Source: Rudanella paleaurantiibacter (GTDB lineage Bacteria > Bacteroidota > Bacteroidia > Cytophagales > Spirosomataceae). From it: 64,000 nt of DNA. Positions 7,583-16,283 of this stretch are shown one piece after another. The stretch is taken from contig NZ_WELI01000010.1 of the NCBI RefSeq assembly GCF_009184635.1, positions 1-64,000 on the forward strand. Direction: 5' to 3'. A program made the translations under genes and the position numbers. The number at the start of each line of letters is the position of its first letter. Positions within the stretch are counted from its first letter, which is position 1. Below the pieces are notes generated by a model, which was not told where the DNA came from, searched no databases, and saw nothing but the letters and a program-made list of their open reading frames with translations.

Positions 7583-10084
7583 ATGAATACACAATCGGTT
7601 GCGGCTCTTACGGGCCTATCTACAGAACAGGTCACAACTGCCCGGCAGCAGTATGGCGCTAATGAAATCACGACTGCCGAAAGCCAAACGGGCTGGATAC
7701 TGGTTAAAGAGGTGGTTACCGAGCCCATGTTTATGCTGCTGGCAGCGGCCAGTCTGATTTATGTATTGCTGGGTGAGTGGCAGGAAGGAATCACCCTCGC
7801 TGTTGCTATGGTGCTGGTAGCCGGTATCTCGGTGTACCAGACCGTCCGCAGTGATCAGGCTCTGAAAGCCCTGCGCAAACTGACCGAACCAACCATCTCG
7901 GTAGTTCGCAACGGTGAACAGATAACTGTCGGGATAGAAGAAATTGTCGTGGGTGATTTGATCTGGCTGACCGAAGGCCAAACCGCCCCCGCCGATGGCG
8001 TACTGGTGCAGGCAAATGATTGTTCGATTGATGAATCGGTGCTGACCGGTGAGTCGGTGCCGGTTGCCAAGTCGGTACCCGACAAAGATCCGGTGTATGC
8101 CGGTACCATACTGGTTTCGGGGAGTGCCTATGTGCGGGTTACGGCCGTGGGCGACAGCACCTCGCTTGGTAAGCTGGGTCGGTCGTTACAAACGGTAGAA
8201 GTGGAAAAAACGCCCCTTCAGCGGCAGATTGGCCAGTTTGTACAACGGATGGCCTATGCAGGTTTTGGAGCGTTTCTGTTGGTTTGGGGTATCAATTTCG
8301 CGCAATCGGGCGAGTGGGCTACCTCGTTGCTGCTTGGCCTGACCATTGCCATGTCAGTATTGCCCGAAGAGATTCCGGTGGCTTTCAGCAGTTTTATGGC
8401 TCTGGGCGCGGCCCGTATGATTCGGTCGGGCGTGTTAACCCGGCAACCTCAAACCGTTGAGAGTTTAGGCTCCGCAACGGTTATCTGTACCGACAAAACC
8501 GGTACCATCACGCAGGAGGGGATGCGGCTGGCGGTAGTGTACGATTTTCGGAATGGAACCCGAACGAAACTGCCCGACGCACTGGCTCCGACGGGGGCAG
8601 AGGTAGTGGCTTACGCCCGGCTGGCGAGTGAACCTGAGCCATTCGACCCGATGGAAAAAGCCATTACCGACGCCTGGGTGGCCTTGCCCGATAAACCCAT
8701 AGCAACCGACGGGCCGCTTATTTACGAGTACCCGCTGGGTGGCGTACCGCCTATGATGACGCACCTGTATCCGCTGGGTGAGCAAACGGCCCGCGTAGCC
8801 GGTAAGGGCGCTGTGGAGCGAATTATTCGGGTGTGTGGGCTGGATGGAGCCGTAGCGGAGCAGATCAAACAACAGGCTCATCAGTTAGCCACCGAAGGGT
8901 ACCGGGTACTGGGCGTAGCCGGGGCCAAGGTGACTACGGGGGCTTACCCCGCCGAGCAGGACGATTTCGACTGGCAATTTAAGGGCCTGATTGCCCTCGA
9001 AAATCCGCCCAAGGCCAATGCCCGCGCCGTGCTGAATCAGTTTGATGAGGCTGGTATTCAGGTGAAAATGATTACCGGTGACTCCGCCGAAACGGCCCGT
9101 GCCATTGCCGAACAGGTGGGTATGCGCGACGCGCAGGCTGTATTGACCGGCAATGAAGTGATGGCTTTGTCTGACGAAGCCCTGCAAGCGCAGGCCGCTT
9201 CGGTCAACGTGTTTGCCCGGATGTACCCCGAAGCCAAGCTCCGCGTGATTCGGGCCCTGAAAGCGGCTGGTGAGGTAGTGGCTATGACGGGCGATGGCGT
9301 CAACGACGGTCCGGCGCTAAAAGCGGCCCATATTGGGGTAGCTATGGGGCAGCGGGGTTCTGAGCTGGCTAAACAGTCGGCCTCGTTGATTCTGGTTGAG
9401 GACGACCTTAGTAGTATGGTCGACGCTATTGCGCAGGGCCGCCGAATTTACCAGAACTTGAAGCAGGCCGTAGGGTACATCGTTTCGATTCATATCCCGA
9501 TAATCCTGACCGTGACCGTGCCACTGCTGCTCGGCTGGAAGTTCATTAACCTGTTCAACCCCGTGCACGTCATTTTTCTGGAGCTGGTCATGGGGCCAAC
9601 CTGCTCTATTGCTTTTGAAAACGAACCGGCCGAAACGGACCTAATGAAGCAACGCCCCCGCAAACTGAGCGATACGTTTTTCACCTCCCGTGAGTTAGGC
9701 TTCCGGGTAGTGCAGGGGCTCTGTATTGCTCTGGCTACCCTTGGTGTATACTATACACAAATGCATGCCGGTGCGTCGCTGGAGCACGTCCGTACCATGA
9801 CCTTTGCCACGCTGGTGATTAGTAATATCTGGCTGACGCTCGTGAGCCGTTCGAGCCGGGCGTCGGTGTTTACCACCTTGCAGCGACCCAATACGTTGCT
9901 CTGGATCATGCTTTTTCTGACGGCTCTGATGCTGGCTGGTTTCATCGGCTGGCCGGTTTTGCGGAATCTGGGGCAGTTTACCACCCTATCGCTTGCCGAA
10001 CTGGGCGTTTGTGCCGGGGCATCGCTGCTGGGTGTTATCTGGGTCGAGTTTTACAAAATCTGGTTACGTAATCAGCCCGCGTAG
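7583..10084 (+). CDS. Cation-translocating P-type ATPase
   Basis: 833-residue P2-type ATPase of the inner membrane. It has the N-terminal cation-ATPase domain, the actuator motif TGES (155-158), the phosphorylated Asp of DKTGT (304), the nucleotide-domain KGAVERI, the hinge MTGDGVND (from about 568) and four C-terminal helices. The ion-site helices differ from classical Ca pumps: M4 reads PEEIPVAFSS rather than PEGLP, and M6 reads FLELVMGPTCS where Ca pumps have NLVTD. The ion is therefore uncertain (Ca, Mn and others are possible). It is bounded by two terminators with the same stem and is probably transcribed alone. Confidence 0.87.
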   Translation: MNTQSVAALTGLSTEQVTTARQQYGANEITTAESQTGWILVKEVVTEPMFMLLAAASLIYVLLGEWQEGITLAVAMVLVAGISVYQTVRSDQALKALRKLTEPTISVVRNGEQITVGIEEIVVGDLIWLTEGQTAPADGVLVQANDCSIDESVLTGESVPVAKSVPDKDPVYAGTILVSGSAYVRVTAVGDSTSLGKLGRSLQTVEVEKTPLQRQIGQFVQRMAYAGFGAFLLVWGINFAQSGEWATSLLLGLTIAMSVLPEEIPVAFSSFMALGAARMIRSGVLTRQPQTVESLGSATVICTDKTGTITQEGMRLAVVYDFRNGTRTKLPDALAPTGAEVVAYARLASEPEPFDPMEKAITDAWVALPDKPIATDGPLIYEYPLGGVPPMMTHLYPLGEQTARVAGKGAVERIIRVCGLDGAVAEQIKQQAHQLATEGYRVLGVAGAKVTTGAYPAEQDDFDWQFKGLIALENPPKANARAVLNQFDEAGIQVKMITGDSAETARAIAEQVGMRDAQAVLTGNEVMALSDEALQAQAASVNVFARMYPEAKLRVIRALKAAGEVVAMTGDGVNDGPALKAAHIGVAMGQRGSELAKQSASLILVEDDLSSMVDAIAQGRRIYQNLKQAVGYIVSIHIPIILTVTVPLLLGWKFINLFNPVHVIFLELVMGPTCSIAFENEPAETDLMKQRPRKLSDTFFTSRELGFRVVQGLCIALATLGVYYTQMHAGASLEHVRTMTFATLVISNIWLTLVSRSSRASVFTTLQRPNTLLWIMLFLTALMLAGFIGWPVLRNLGQFTTLSLAELGVCAGASLLGVIWVEFYKIWLRNQPA

Positions 10085-10099
10085 GGTAGGGCCGAAAAC

Positions 10100-10139
10100 A
10101 CAAAAAAGCCGCTCCAAAACTTCGGAGCGGCTTTTTTGT
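10100..10139. terminator. Bidirectional terminator
   Basis: ACAAAAAAGCCGCTCC pairs with GGAGCGGCTTTTTTGT around an 8-base loop. Convergent genes (ATPase plus, rpoD minus) share it. The core stem is identical to that at 7435-7466. Confidence 0.92.
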
Positions 10140-10151
10140 AGGTTGTAAAAA

Positions 10152-11015
10152 CTAACCCAGGTACGTTTTCAACGCCTTCGAGCGCGACGTATGGCGGAGC
10201 CGACGAATGGCCTTCTCCTTGATTTGCCGAACCCGCTCACGGGTCAGGTTAAACTTCTCACCGATTTCTTCGAGCGTCATGGCGTGCTCGCCATTCAGAC
10301 CGAAATACAGCGTAATCACGTCGGCTTCACGCTGGGTTAGCGTCGACAGGGCACGTTGCACCTCCTTGCGGAGCGAATCGTTGATCAGACCTGAGTCTGG
10401 TTTGTCTTCACCATCGTTTTCGAGCACGTCGAGCAGGCTGTTTTCTTCACCCTGCACAAACGGCGCGTCCATCGAAACGTGACGACCTGAAATTTTAAGC
10501 GTATCAACCACCTCGGCGGGCGTAATGTCGAGTACGGCGGCCAATTCTTCCGGCGACGGCTCGCGCTCAAACTTCTGCTCCAGATCCGAGAAGGTCTTCG
10601 AAATCTTATTCAGTGAACCTACCCGGTTCAGGGGCAAACGCACGATACGAGACTGCTCGGCCAACGCTTGCAGAATCGACTGGCGAATCCACCAAACGGC
10701 GTAAGAGATGAATTTAAAACCACGGGTTTCGTCGAAACGCTGAGCGGCTTTGATCAAACCGAGGTTACCCTCATTAATCAGATCACCCAATGACAGACCC
10801 TGGTTCTGATACTGCTTCGCTACCGATACCACAAAACGCAGGTTGGCCTTAGTGAGCCGTTCGAGCGACAGTTGGTCGCCTTCGCGGATCTTCTGCGCCA
10901 GAATCACTTCCTCATCGGGCGTCAGCAGGTCAACCTTACCAATCTCCTGGAGGTACTTATCCAGCGACTGACTTTCGCGGTTGGTAATTTGTTTTGAAAT
11001 CTTTAGCTGTCTCAT
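10152..11015 (-). CDS. rpoD: Primary RNA polymerase sigma factor RpoD/SigA
   Basis: 287 residues, the short Bacteroidota primary sigma without region 1.1. In order: region 1.2 ([15 protein letters not shown]), region 2 with the -10 recognition helix ([17 protein letters not shown]), region 3 ([13 protein letters not shown] and the SPEELA segment) and region 4 with helix-turn-helix ([29 protein letters not shown]). The housekeeping sigma of this phylum reads TAnnTTTG promoters, consistent with boxes found in this window. The ATG at 11015 follows a roughly 80-base leader shared with nothing else; pnp lies upstream on the same strand. Confidence 0.97.
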   Translation of the reverse strand: MRQLKISKQITNRESQSLDKYLQEIGKVDLLTPDEEVILAQKIREGDQLSLERLTKANLRFVVSVAKQYQNQGLSLGDLINEGNLGLIKAAQRFDETRGFKFISYAVWWIRQSILQALAEQSRIVRLPLNRVGSLNKISKTFSDLEQKFEREPSPEELAAVLDITPAEVVDTLKISGRHVSMDAPFVQGEENSLLDVLENDGEDKPDSGLINDSLRKEVQRALSTLTQREADVITLYFGLNGEHAMTLEEIGEKFNLTRERVRQIKEKAIRRLRHTSRSKALKTYLG

Positions 11016-11097
11016 GGTACGTACACCCCTTTAGATTGTGCGGTAATATAACGTAAGGATTTGACGGTCAATTACACAAAAAAGTAACAATTCGCTT

Positions 11098-13233
11098 TTA
11101 GTTTTTGTTCTCCGGTTTCGGTAACAAAACCTTGCGCGACAAACGGTATTTTCCGGTCTTTTTATCGATATCAACCAGTTTTACGCGTACTTCTTCGCCA
11201 ACTTCCAGTACCCCATCCATGGTTTCGAGACGCTCCCACTTAATCTCGGAAATGTGCAAAAGTCCGTCTTTGTTCGGCAGGAACTCAACAAAGGCACCAA
11301 ACGGCATAATCGTTTTCACCTTGCCAACGTATTCCTCGCCAATTTCGGGTACGGCCACAATGCCTTTCACGCGAGCAATAGCCTTATCCATGCCTTCTTT
11401 GTTGGTAGCAAAGATGCTTACATAGCCGGCATTGTCGCGCTCTTCGATAACAACCGTGGTACCTGACTCTTTCTGAATTTCCTGTACGACTTTACCACCG
11501 GGTCCGATTACGGCACCAATCTGGCTCTGATCGATCCGAATCACGTGGGCCCGTGGCGCATGTGGTTTCAGGTCCGAACGAACTTCGGCGATGGCTTTCT
11601 TCATTTCGCCGAGGATGTGCAGACGGCCCGCCCGTGCTTGTTGCAGGGCTTCGGTCAACACTTCGTACGACAAGCCGTTTACTTTCATGTCCATCTGGCA
11701 GGCCGTAATACCGTTTTCGGTACCGGTTACCTTGAAGTCCATGTCACCCAGGTGATCTTCGTCACCCAGAATATCCGACAATACGGCGTATTTGTTTGAG
11801 CCGGGCTCGGTGTCTGAAATCAGACCCATAGCAATACCGGCCACAGGCGCTTTGATTTTCACACCGGCGTCCATCAGGGCCATGGTACCGGCGCAAACCG
11901 TTGCCATGGACGATGAGCCGTTCGACTCCAGAATATCCGATACCACCCGGATTGTGTACGGGTTGTCGGCATCGGGAGGCATTACTTTTTTGAGCGCCCG
12001 GTGAGCCAGGTTACCGTGGCCAACCTCACGCCGACCTGGTCCGCGGTTGGGTTTCACCTCACCCGTCGAGAAACCGGGGAAGTTGTAGTGCAACAGAAAC
12101 TTATTGTAACCCTGATACATGGCCATGTCCACAATCTGCTCGTCCATTTTGGTGCCAAGCGTTGCGGTGGTCAGTGATTGGGTTTCGCCACGGGTAAACA
12201 GGGCTGAGCCGTGGGCCATCGGCAGGAAGTCCGGCTCGCAGGTGATCTGACGGATTTCGTCGAGCTTACGGCCATCCAAGCGGGTACGCTCATCGAGTAC
12301 CAACCGGCGCGAAGCCTCCCACACCAGATCGTGGAAATAGGTTTTCACCAGAGCTTCGTTTACTTCTGTGCCTTCGGGCAACGAAGCCATATACTCATCG
12401 CGAACGGCTTTGAACCCTTCGCTACGGGCTTTCTTGTTGGTTTGCTGCAACTGGGCTACCGCATAGATTTTGTCGTAGCAAGCCGCCCGAACGGCCGCGC
12501 GCAACTCCTCATCATGCGTTTCGTGGCTATACTGGCGCTTTTCGGTTTTACCTACTTTCGCTTCCAGCTCTTTCTGGGCCGCACACTGCTGCTTAATCAC
12601 GTCGTGAGCAACACGCAGAGCCTCTACAATTTCTTCTTCTGAGCACTCATTCATCTCGCCTTCTACCATGCAGATATCCTGTGCGGTAGCGCCTACGATC
12701 AGGTCGAGCGAAGCCCGCGATAGGTCGGAGGTTTTGGGGTTGATGTGATAGGCACCATCAATTTTGGCAACCCGTACTTCGGAAATAGGACCGTTGAACG
12801 GGATGTCGGATACCGCTAAAGCTGCCGAAGCCGCCAGGGCTGCTAACTGATCGGGCAGTACTTCGGAGTCGGCTGAGATCATGGTGATCATGACCTGTGT
12901 GTCGGCATGGTAATCTTCGGGGAAGATCGGGCGGAGGGCACGATCAACCAAACGACTAATCAGGATTTCGTGGTCCGACAACCGGCCTTCACGACGCTGA
13001 AAGCTGCCGGGAATCCGGCCCGCTGACGCGAATTTTTCCTGATAATCAACAGACAGGGGGAGGAAGTCGACGCCCTCTTTGGCGTCTTTGGCCGATACAA
13101 CCGTGGCCAGCAACATCGTATTGCCTAAGCGAACCACTACGGCTCCGTCGGCCTGACGGGCGAGCTTGCCCGTTTCGATGGTTATTTCCCGGCCATCGGG
13201 CAGGGGTACTGATTGGGTGGTGATTTGAAACAT
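11098..13233 (-). CDS. pnp: Polyribonucleotide nucleotidyltransferase (PNPase)
   Basis: 711 residues, full length. PNPase degrades RNA 3' to 5' by phosphorolysis and takes part in mRNA turnover. Two RNase PH-like halves are visible, the first from the N-terminus (with [14 protein letters not shown]) and the second with [19 protein letters not shown] and the catalytic [18 protein letters not shown] stretch. A KH domain with [11 protein letters not shown] (about 567-577) and a C-terminal S1 domain ([18 protein letters not shown]) follow. rpsO is immediately upstream, the widespread rpsO-pnp arrangement, which in other bacteria allows processing and autoregulation between the two. Confidence 0.98.
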   Translation of the reverse strand: MFQITTQSVPLPDGREITIETGKLARQADGAVVVRLGNTMLLATVVSAKDAKEGVDFLPLSVDYQEKFASAGRIPGSFQRREGRLSDHEILISRLVDRALRPIFPEDYHADTQVMITMISADSEVLPDQLAALAASAALAVSDIPFNGPISEVRVAKIDGAYHINPKTSDLSRASLDLIVGATAQDICMVEGEMNECSEEEIVEALRVAHDVIKQQCAAQKELEAKVGKTEKRQYSHETHDEELRAAVRAACYDKIYAVAQLQQTNKKARSEGFKAVRDEYMASLPEGTEVNEALVKTYFHDLVWEASRRLVLDERTRLDGRKLDEIRQITCEPDFLPMAHGSALFTRGETQSLTTATLGTKMDEQIVDMAMYQGYNKFLLHYNFPGFSTGEVKPNRGPGRREVGHGNLAHRALKKVMPPDADNPYTIRVVSDILESNGSSSMATVCAGTMALMDAGVKIKAPVAGIAMGLISDTEPGSNKYAVLSDILGDEDHLGDMDFKVTGTENGITACQMDMKVNGLSYEVLTEALQQARAGRLHILGEMKKAIAEVRSDLKPHAPRAHVIRIDQSQIGAVIGPGGKVVQEIQKESGTTVVIEERDNAGYVSIFATNKEGMDKAIARVKGIVAVPEIGEEYVGKVKTIMPFGAFVEFLPNKDGLLHISEIKWERLETMDGVLEVGEEVRVKLVDIDKKTGKYRLSRKVLLPKPENKN

Positions 13234-13434
13234 ACCGTTCGTTGAAACACGCTACTACAGCTTTGACCGCTTACTGAACTGGTTTCCTGGTTTTAAGTTA
13301 AGAACGGGCGATGCGTTGAGGCAAACATACTCGTCTGAACAAATAACGAATTGCGAAACCGTTTACTTCTGGTATAAGAACAAAAAGCAGGGAATCTACC
13401 AGTGGCAGATTCCCCGTGTGCGTTGGTTGCAGGA

Positions 13435-13710
13435 TTACTTCCGGATGCCCAACGCTGCAATAATGGCCCGGTACCGGTTAATATCTTTGCGCATGAGGTA
13501 ATCGAGCAGACGGCGACGCTTACCTACGAGCTTCAACAGACCTTGACGGGTACCATGATCGTGCTTGTGCGCTTTCAGGTGTCCGGTCAGGTGAGAGATG
13601 CGGTACGTAAAGAGTGCGATCTGGGATTCGGCCGAACCCGTGTCTTCAGCGGATTTCTTGAAGCCCTGGGTTGCAAAGATTTCTTGCTTCTTTTCGGTCG
13701 GTAATGACAT
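13435..13710 (-). CDS. rpsO: 30S ribosomal protein S15
   Basis: 91 residues starting MSLPTEKKQEIF. S15 binds 16S rRNA early in small-subunit assembly. The signature ISHLTGHLKAHKHDHGTRQGLLKLVGKRRRLL is split here by description: the LTGHLKAHKHDH helix and the GLLKLVGKRRRLLDYL helix are both intact. I use the ATG at 13710 rather than an upstream in-frame codon at 13755, which would lie at the promoter. A TACCTTTG box lies 43 bases upstream of the start, and the heptad-type inverted repeat lies immediately beyond it. Confidence 0.97.
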   Translation of the reverse strand: MSLPTEKKQEIFATQGFKKSAEDTGSAESQIALFTYRISHLTGHLKAHKHDHGTRQGLLKLVGKRRRLLDYLMRKDINRYRAIIAALGIRK

Positions 13711-13752
13711 CTTCAGACAGCTTAAAGTATAAGAAAAAATTAAATGAACGCG

Positions 13753-13760
13753 CAAAGGTA
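13753..13760 (-). promoter_or_regulatory. -7 box (TACCTTTG) of the rpsO-pnp unit
   Basis: On the minus strand, TACCTTTG matches TAnnTTTG. With transcription beginning about 7 bases on, the leader to the rpsO ATG would be about 36 bases. The -33 position holds CTG rather than TTG and falls inside the edge of the inverted repeat at 13771-13996. Confidence 0.6.
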
Positions 13761-13770
13761 CGAAAAAAGT

Positions 13771-13996
13771 GGCAGTAGGCAGTGGCAGTAGGCAGAAAAG
13801 TTAGCAGTAGGCAGGGGCGGTAAGCAGTAGGCAGTGGCAGTAGGCAGAAAGGTTAGCAGTATGCAGTGGCAGTAGGCAGTAAAGTTAGCGTAGACAGTTT
13901 CACTAGCAGCTGACAGTACTATTTACGCGTCAGCCACTGCCTACTGCCACTGCATACTCCTCTCTCTGCTTACTGCCTACTGCTTACCGCCCCTGC
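13771..13996. repeat. Intergenic tandem-unit inverted repeat A (between lptF-like gene and rpsO)
   Basis: Units of 6-7 bases related to GGCAGTA fill 13771-13880, and their complement fills 13936-13996. Two perfect nested arm pairs are visible: 13811-13835 with 13972-13996 (25 bp) and 13858-13880 with 13936-13958 (23 bp). The right arm runs into the 3' end of the LptF/G gene: its stop TAG (13977-13979) and last five codons are part of the repeat. Reading in the gene's direction, the G/A-rich arm comes first after the stop. See the finding on the whole family. Confidence 0.9.
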
Positions 13997-15485
13997 TTGC
14001 TGCCCACTTCCGGCGAAGCCGCTCCCAGGCAATCACGTACACATCTTTATCGAACAGCCGGGAATCGTGCCGGGCCTGATACATAAAATACAGCCCTACG
14101 GGTAGTAGCAGCACGTTGGCCATCCAGGCACCGGCCGGTACCCAAAGCACCCCATCTTTGGCAAATTTGTCGCCATTGAGGGTGAGTACGTAGAGTAGGA
14201 TGAAGAAGATGATGGAAACAAGCACAGGCAGGCCAAAGCCTCCTTTTTTGATGATGGCACCCAGCGGAGCCCCAATCAGAAACATGATGAACACCGAGAT
14301 CGCCTGCGTAAACTTGTGGTGCTTCTCGAGCTCATATTTATAAACCTGCCGTTGTTTCTCCTGTAGATACACGACGTTGGAGTTAGCGTAACTCTGCACG
14401 CTCTGCGCCTGTAATAGAGCTGTAGCGGCCAGTTCATGAGGGCGATAGCTACTCTTCTTCATCACCGAGTCGACCCAGGGGCCATCTTTCAATACAGTGG
14501 TTGAGCTAACCGGCGTAGCTGTGGGGCCCTCATTCCGGAACTGATAACTGTAGTATTGCCGTGAGGAGTTGGCTACGTTGAGGGCGGTACTGCGGAAATC
14601 TTTCTTAAGAGAATCGGTGATGGTAGTTAGCTCGCCCAGATTTTTCATGTACTCGTGGTACTCAAACTGCTGCTCGTCGGTGCGGTGAATGCCAAACGAT
14701 TCGAGGCCGATAACCAGCTTATAATGCCCAAAGCTGTTACGGATAAACTGAGAGGATTGGTTAGGGGTGCCGTTGCTGGCGTAGCTAACATTGTTTGGGT
14801 CTGACTGCTCCTGATAGTCGTTGCCATTATAAAGCTCAAATACCAGATACGAGCGGTCTTTGTCGGTGTACATACGCCCCGAATCGGCCAGAATTACCTC
14901 CCGGTTACCCGACTCAATCCCCGAAGTGGCGTGTTTGTAGATGATAAGCCCCTTGAGCAGGTCGCCGGTAGTGCTGTTGGGGTCGGTGGTAATCTTCTTA
15001 TCGACTTTGATGCTGTAACCCGGCAGGTCGTTGTAAAATATGCCTTCTTTCAGGTTCAACGTGGCCTTAGCAGTTTTAATATCGTATAGCAGACTATACC
15101 CCTTAAGGTTGGCCCAGGGGGCTACCACATTGTTGAACCAGAAGGAAAAGCCACTGATCAAAACGGCTACAATGAGCAGCGGGCGCATGGCGCGTGTGAG
15201 CGAAATGCCCGCACTTTTCATCGCCGTCAGTTCAAAAAACTCACCCAGGTTACCATACGTCATGAGCGACGATAGCAACGTAGCCAGCGGCAGAGCCGTA
15301 GGAATGGTCAACAGGGAAAAGAAAAACAGAACCCGCCCAAACGTTATCAGGTCAACATCCTTCGATACGAAATCGTCGATGTAGAACATCAACAAGCGCA
15401 TCAGAAAGATAAAAATGACCACACAGAGGGTCAGCACAAACGGTCCCCAGAACGATGAGAGGATAAGCTTGTCTATTTTTTTCAA
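13977..15485 (-). CDS. LptF/LptG family permease
   Basis: 502-residue inner-membrane protein of the YjgP/YjgQ family, which forms the membrane part of the LptB2FG exporter that extracts lipopolysaccharide. Three N-terminal helices (LILSSFWGPFVLTL, then TIPTALPLATLLSS, then a third near 95-115) and three C-terminal helices (with FIMFLIGAPLGAIIKKGG) flank a periplasmic region of about 240 residues, larger than in E. coli proteins (about 360 in all). The start is probably TTG at 15485 (MKKIDKLIL), since no in-frame ATG precedes the first helix. The last codons and stop lie inside inverted repeat A, and the start touches inverted repeat B. Confidence 0.88.
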   Translation of the reverse strand: MKKIDKLILSSFWGPFVLTLCVVIFIFLMRLLMFYIDDFVSKDVDLITFGRVLFFFSLLTIPTALPLATLLSSLMTYGNLGEFFELTAMKSAGISLTRAMRPLLIVAVLISGFSFWFNNVVAPWANLKGYSLLYDIKTAKATLNLKEGIFYNDLPGYSIKVDKKITTDPNSTTGDLLKGLIIYKHATSGIESGNREVILADSGRMYTDKDRSYLVFELYNGNDYQEQSDPNNVSYASNGTPNQSSQFIRNSFGHYKLVIGLESFGIHRTDEQQFEYHEYMKNLGELTTITDSLKKDFRSTALNVANSSRQYYSYQFRNEGPTATPVSSTTVLKDGPWVDSVMKKSSYRPHELAATALLQAQSVQSYANSNVVYLQEKQRQVYKYELEKHHKFTQAISVFIMFLIGAPLGAIIKKGGFGLPVLVSIIFFILLYVLTLNGDKFAKDGVLWVPAGAWMANVLLLPVGLYFMYQARHDSRLFDKDVYVIAWERLRRKWAASRGGKQ

Positions 15486-15578
15486 TGGATAATGGTTAAT
15501 GTAGAATGGAAAACGAGTTCGTTAGCAGAACGCGCCTGCCCCGATGAATTGTTCATTATTCATCGCCCATTATACATT
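15484..15578. repeat. Intergenic heptad inverted repeat B (START-like gene to LptF/G gene)
   Basis: Minus-strand reading from the upstream stop gives successive 7-base units GTATAAT, GGGCGAT, GAATAAT, GAACAAT. The opposite arm (15484-15509) reads on the plus strand as GGATAAT, GGTTAAT, GTAGAAT units. The two 26-base arms match at 19 positions. One arm begins at the stop codon of the START-like gene (15580-15582) and the other ends on the TTG start of the permease gene. Confidence 0.75.
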
Positions 15579-15579
15579 T

Positions 15580-15972
15580 TTAACTACCGACAATCTCGCG
15601 GAGTTTTTCCATCAGGCCATCCCAAAGGTCTTGTAAGTCTTCCGGGTCGGTGTTGGTCGAGTAGTCGGTTATGCGGAGATACGTGGATTGTGTCAGTTCG
15701 CTTTGGTCGACCCGAAAGTCCACATAGTTATTATCGTGCCCATTTTCGGCGGTGTCCAGAAACTCGAAGCGGACGCTTTTATTTTGGCGGAGCGACACTT
15801 GACGGGCAATGTGGCTCTCGTTATCCCAGAGAAAGTCGAACCGGTGTTCGGGGAGGGTATTTACTTTGGCTGCAAACCACTGCGACAGGCCCGAGGCCGT
15901 GCTAATATAAGGAAACAGCATTTTGGGCGAGGCCCGAAGCTCGTATTCGGTCACAAACTTAAACTTCTCCAT
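15580..15972 (-). CDS. START-like (SRPBCC fold) domain protein
   Basis: 130 residues beginning MEKFKFVTEYELRASPKMLFPYISTASGLSQWFA, described here in two parts: the strand-turn VTEYELRASP and the helix LFPYISTASGLSQWF. This N-terminal pattern, with PEHRFDFLWDNE and a long C-terminal helix (LQDLWDGLMEKLREIV), matches the START-like/AHSA1 proteins conserved in Bacteroidota. The fold binds hydrophobic ligands or chaperones, but no function is established. Start ATG at 15972; an upstream extension (to 16050) would overlap the tRNA promoter region and looks uncoded. Co-directional with the LptF/G gene 94 bases on. Confidence 0.8.
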   Translation of the reverse strand: MEKFKFVTEYELRASPKMLFPYISTASGLSQWFAAKVNTLPEHRFDFLWDNESHIARQVSLRQNKSVRFEFLDTAENGHDNNYVDFRVDQSELTQSTYLRITDYSTNTDPEDLQDLWDGLMEKLREIVGS

Positions 15973-16040
15973 ATCAATTTGGTAGCATAGGGCTATGGGC
16001 AAAGGTAAAATTTTTTTGATGCGAAAGACAAACCTACCCC

Positions 16041-16070
16041 TTGCGCACAAAATAATTTTCCGTACTTTTG
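16041..16070 (+). promoter_or_regulatory. Promoter of the tRNA-Met gene (TTG - 19 bp - TACTTTTG)
   Basis: TTG at 16041-16043 and TACTTTTG at 16063-16070 are separated by exactly 19 bases, the textbook Bacteroidota sigma-A arrangement. The box ends 11 bases before the mature tRNA. It is the best-formed promoter in the window. Confidence 0.8.
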
Positions 16071-16081
16071 CACTACAAAAC

Positions 16082-16155
16082 GGCGGGGTAGCTCAGATGG
16101 TTAGAGCGTAGGATTCATAACCCTAAGGTCGGCAGTTCGATCCTGCTCCCCGCTA
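16082..16155 (+). tRNA. tRNA-Met (anticodon CAT)
   Basis: Cloverleaf: acceptor GGCGGGG (16082-16088) with CCCCGCT (16148-16154) and discriminator A; D stem GCTC/GAGC; anticodon loop TTCATAA with CAT at 16116-16118; T stem GGCAG/CTGCT around TTCGATC. CCA is not encoded. The acceptor starts with a G-U pair and the anticodon stem is closed by an A-C mismatch. The lack of three G-C pairs in the anticodon stem and the paired 1-72 position argue against an initiator. Elongator Met and Ile2 (lysidine-modified CAT) cannot be told apart by eye; elongator Met is more likely. Confidence 0.93.
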
Positions 16156-16159
16156 CTAC

Positions 16160-16197
16160 AAAAAGCAGTTATAGGTCAGTCCTGTAACTGCTTTTTT
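16160..16197 (+). terminator. Terminator of the tRNA gene
   Basis: AAAAGCAGTTATAGG pairs with CCTGTAACTGCTTTT (one G-U) around a 5-base loop, followed by T. It lies 5 bases after the tRNA. Confidence 0.9.
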
Positions 16198-16283
16198 GTT
16201 TGGTGTTTGGCTGGGGAGGCAATTGCTCACGCGCCCAATTTCAGGCCAAACATGCCAGAAGGTACAAACCGATGTGCACTTTC

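Noticed and set aside
13771-13880. CRISPR array suggested by the repeating GCAGTAGGCAGT
   Set aside because: Units are only 6-7 bases with no constant spacers, no cas genes are near, and a complementary arm follows; it is a tandem inverted repeat.
16082-16155. Initiator tRNA-fMet
   Set aside because: Position 1-72 is a G-U pair rather than the mismatch typical of bacterial initiators, and the anticodon stem lacks three consecutive G-C pairs.
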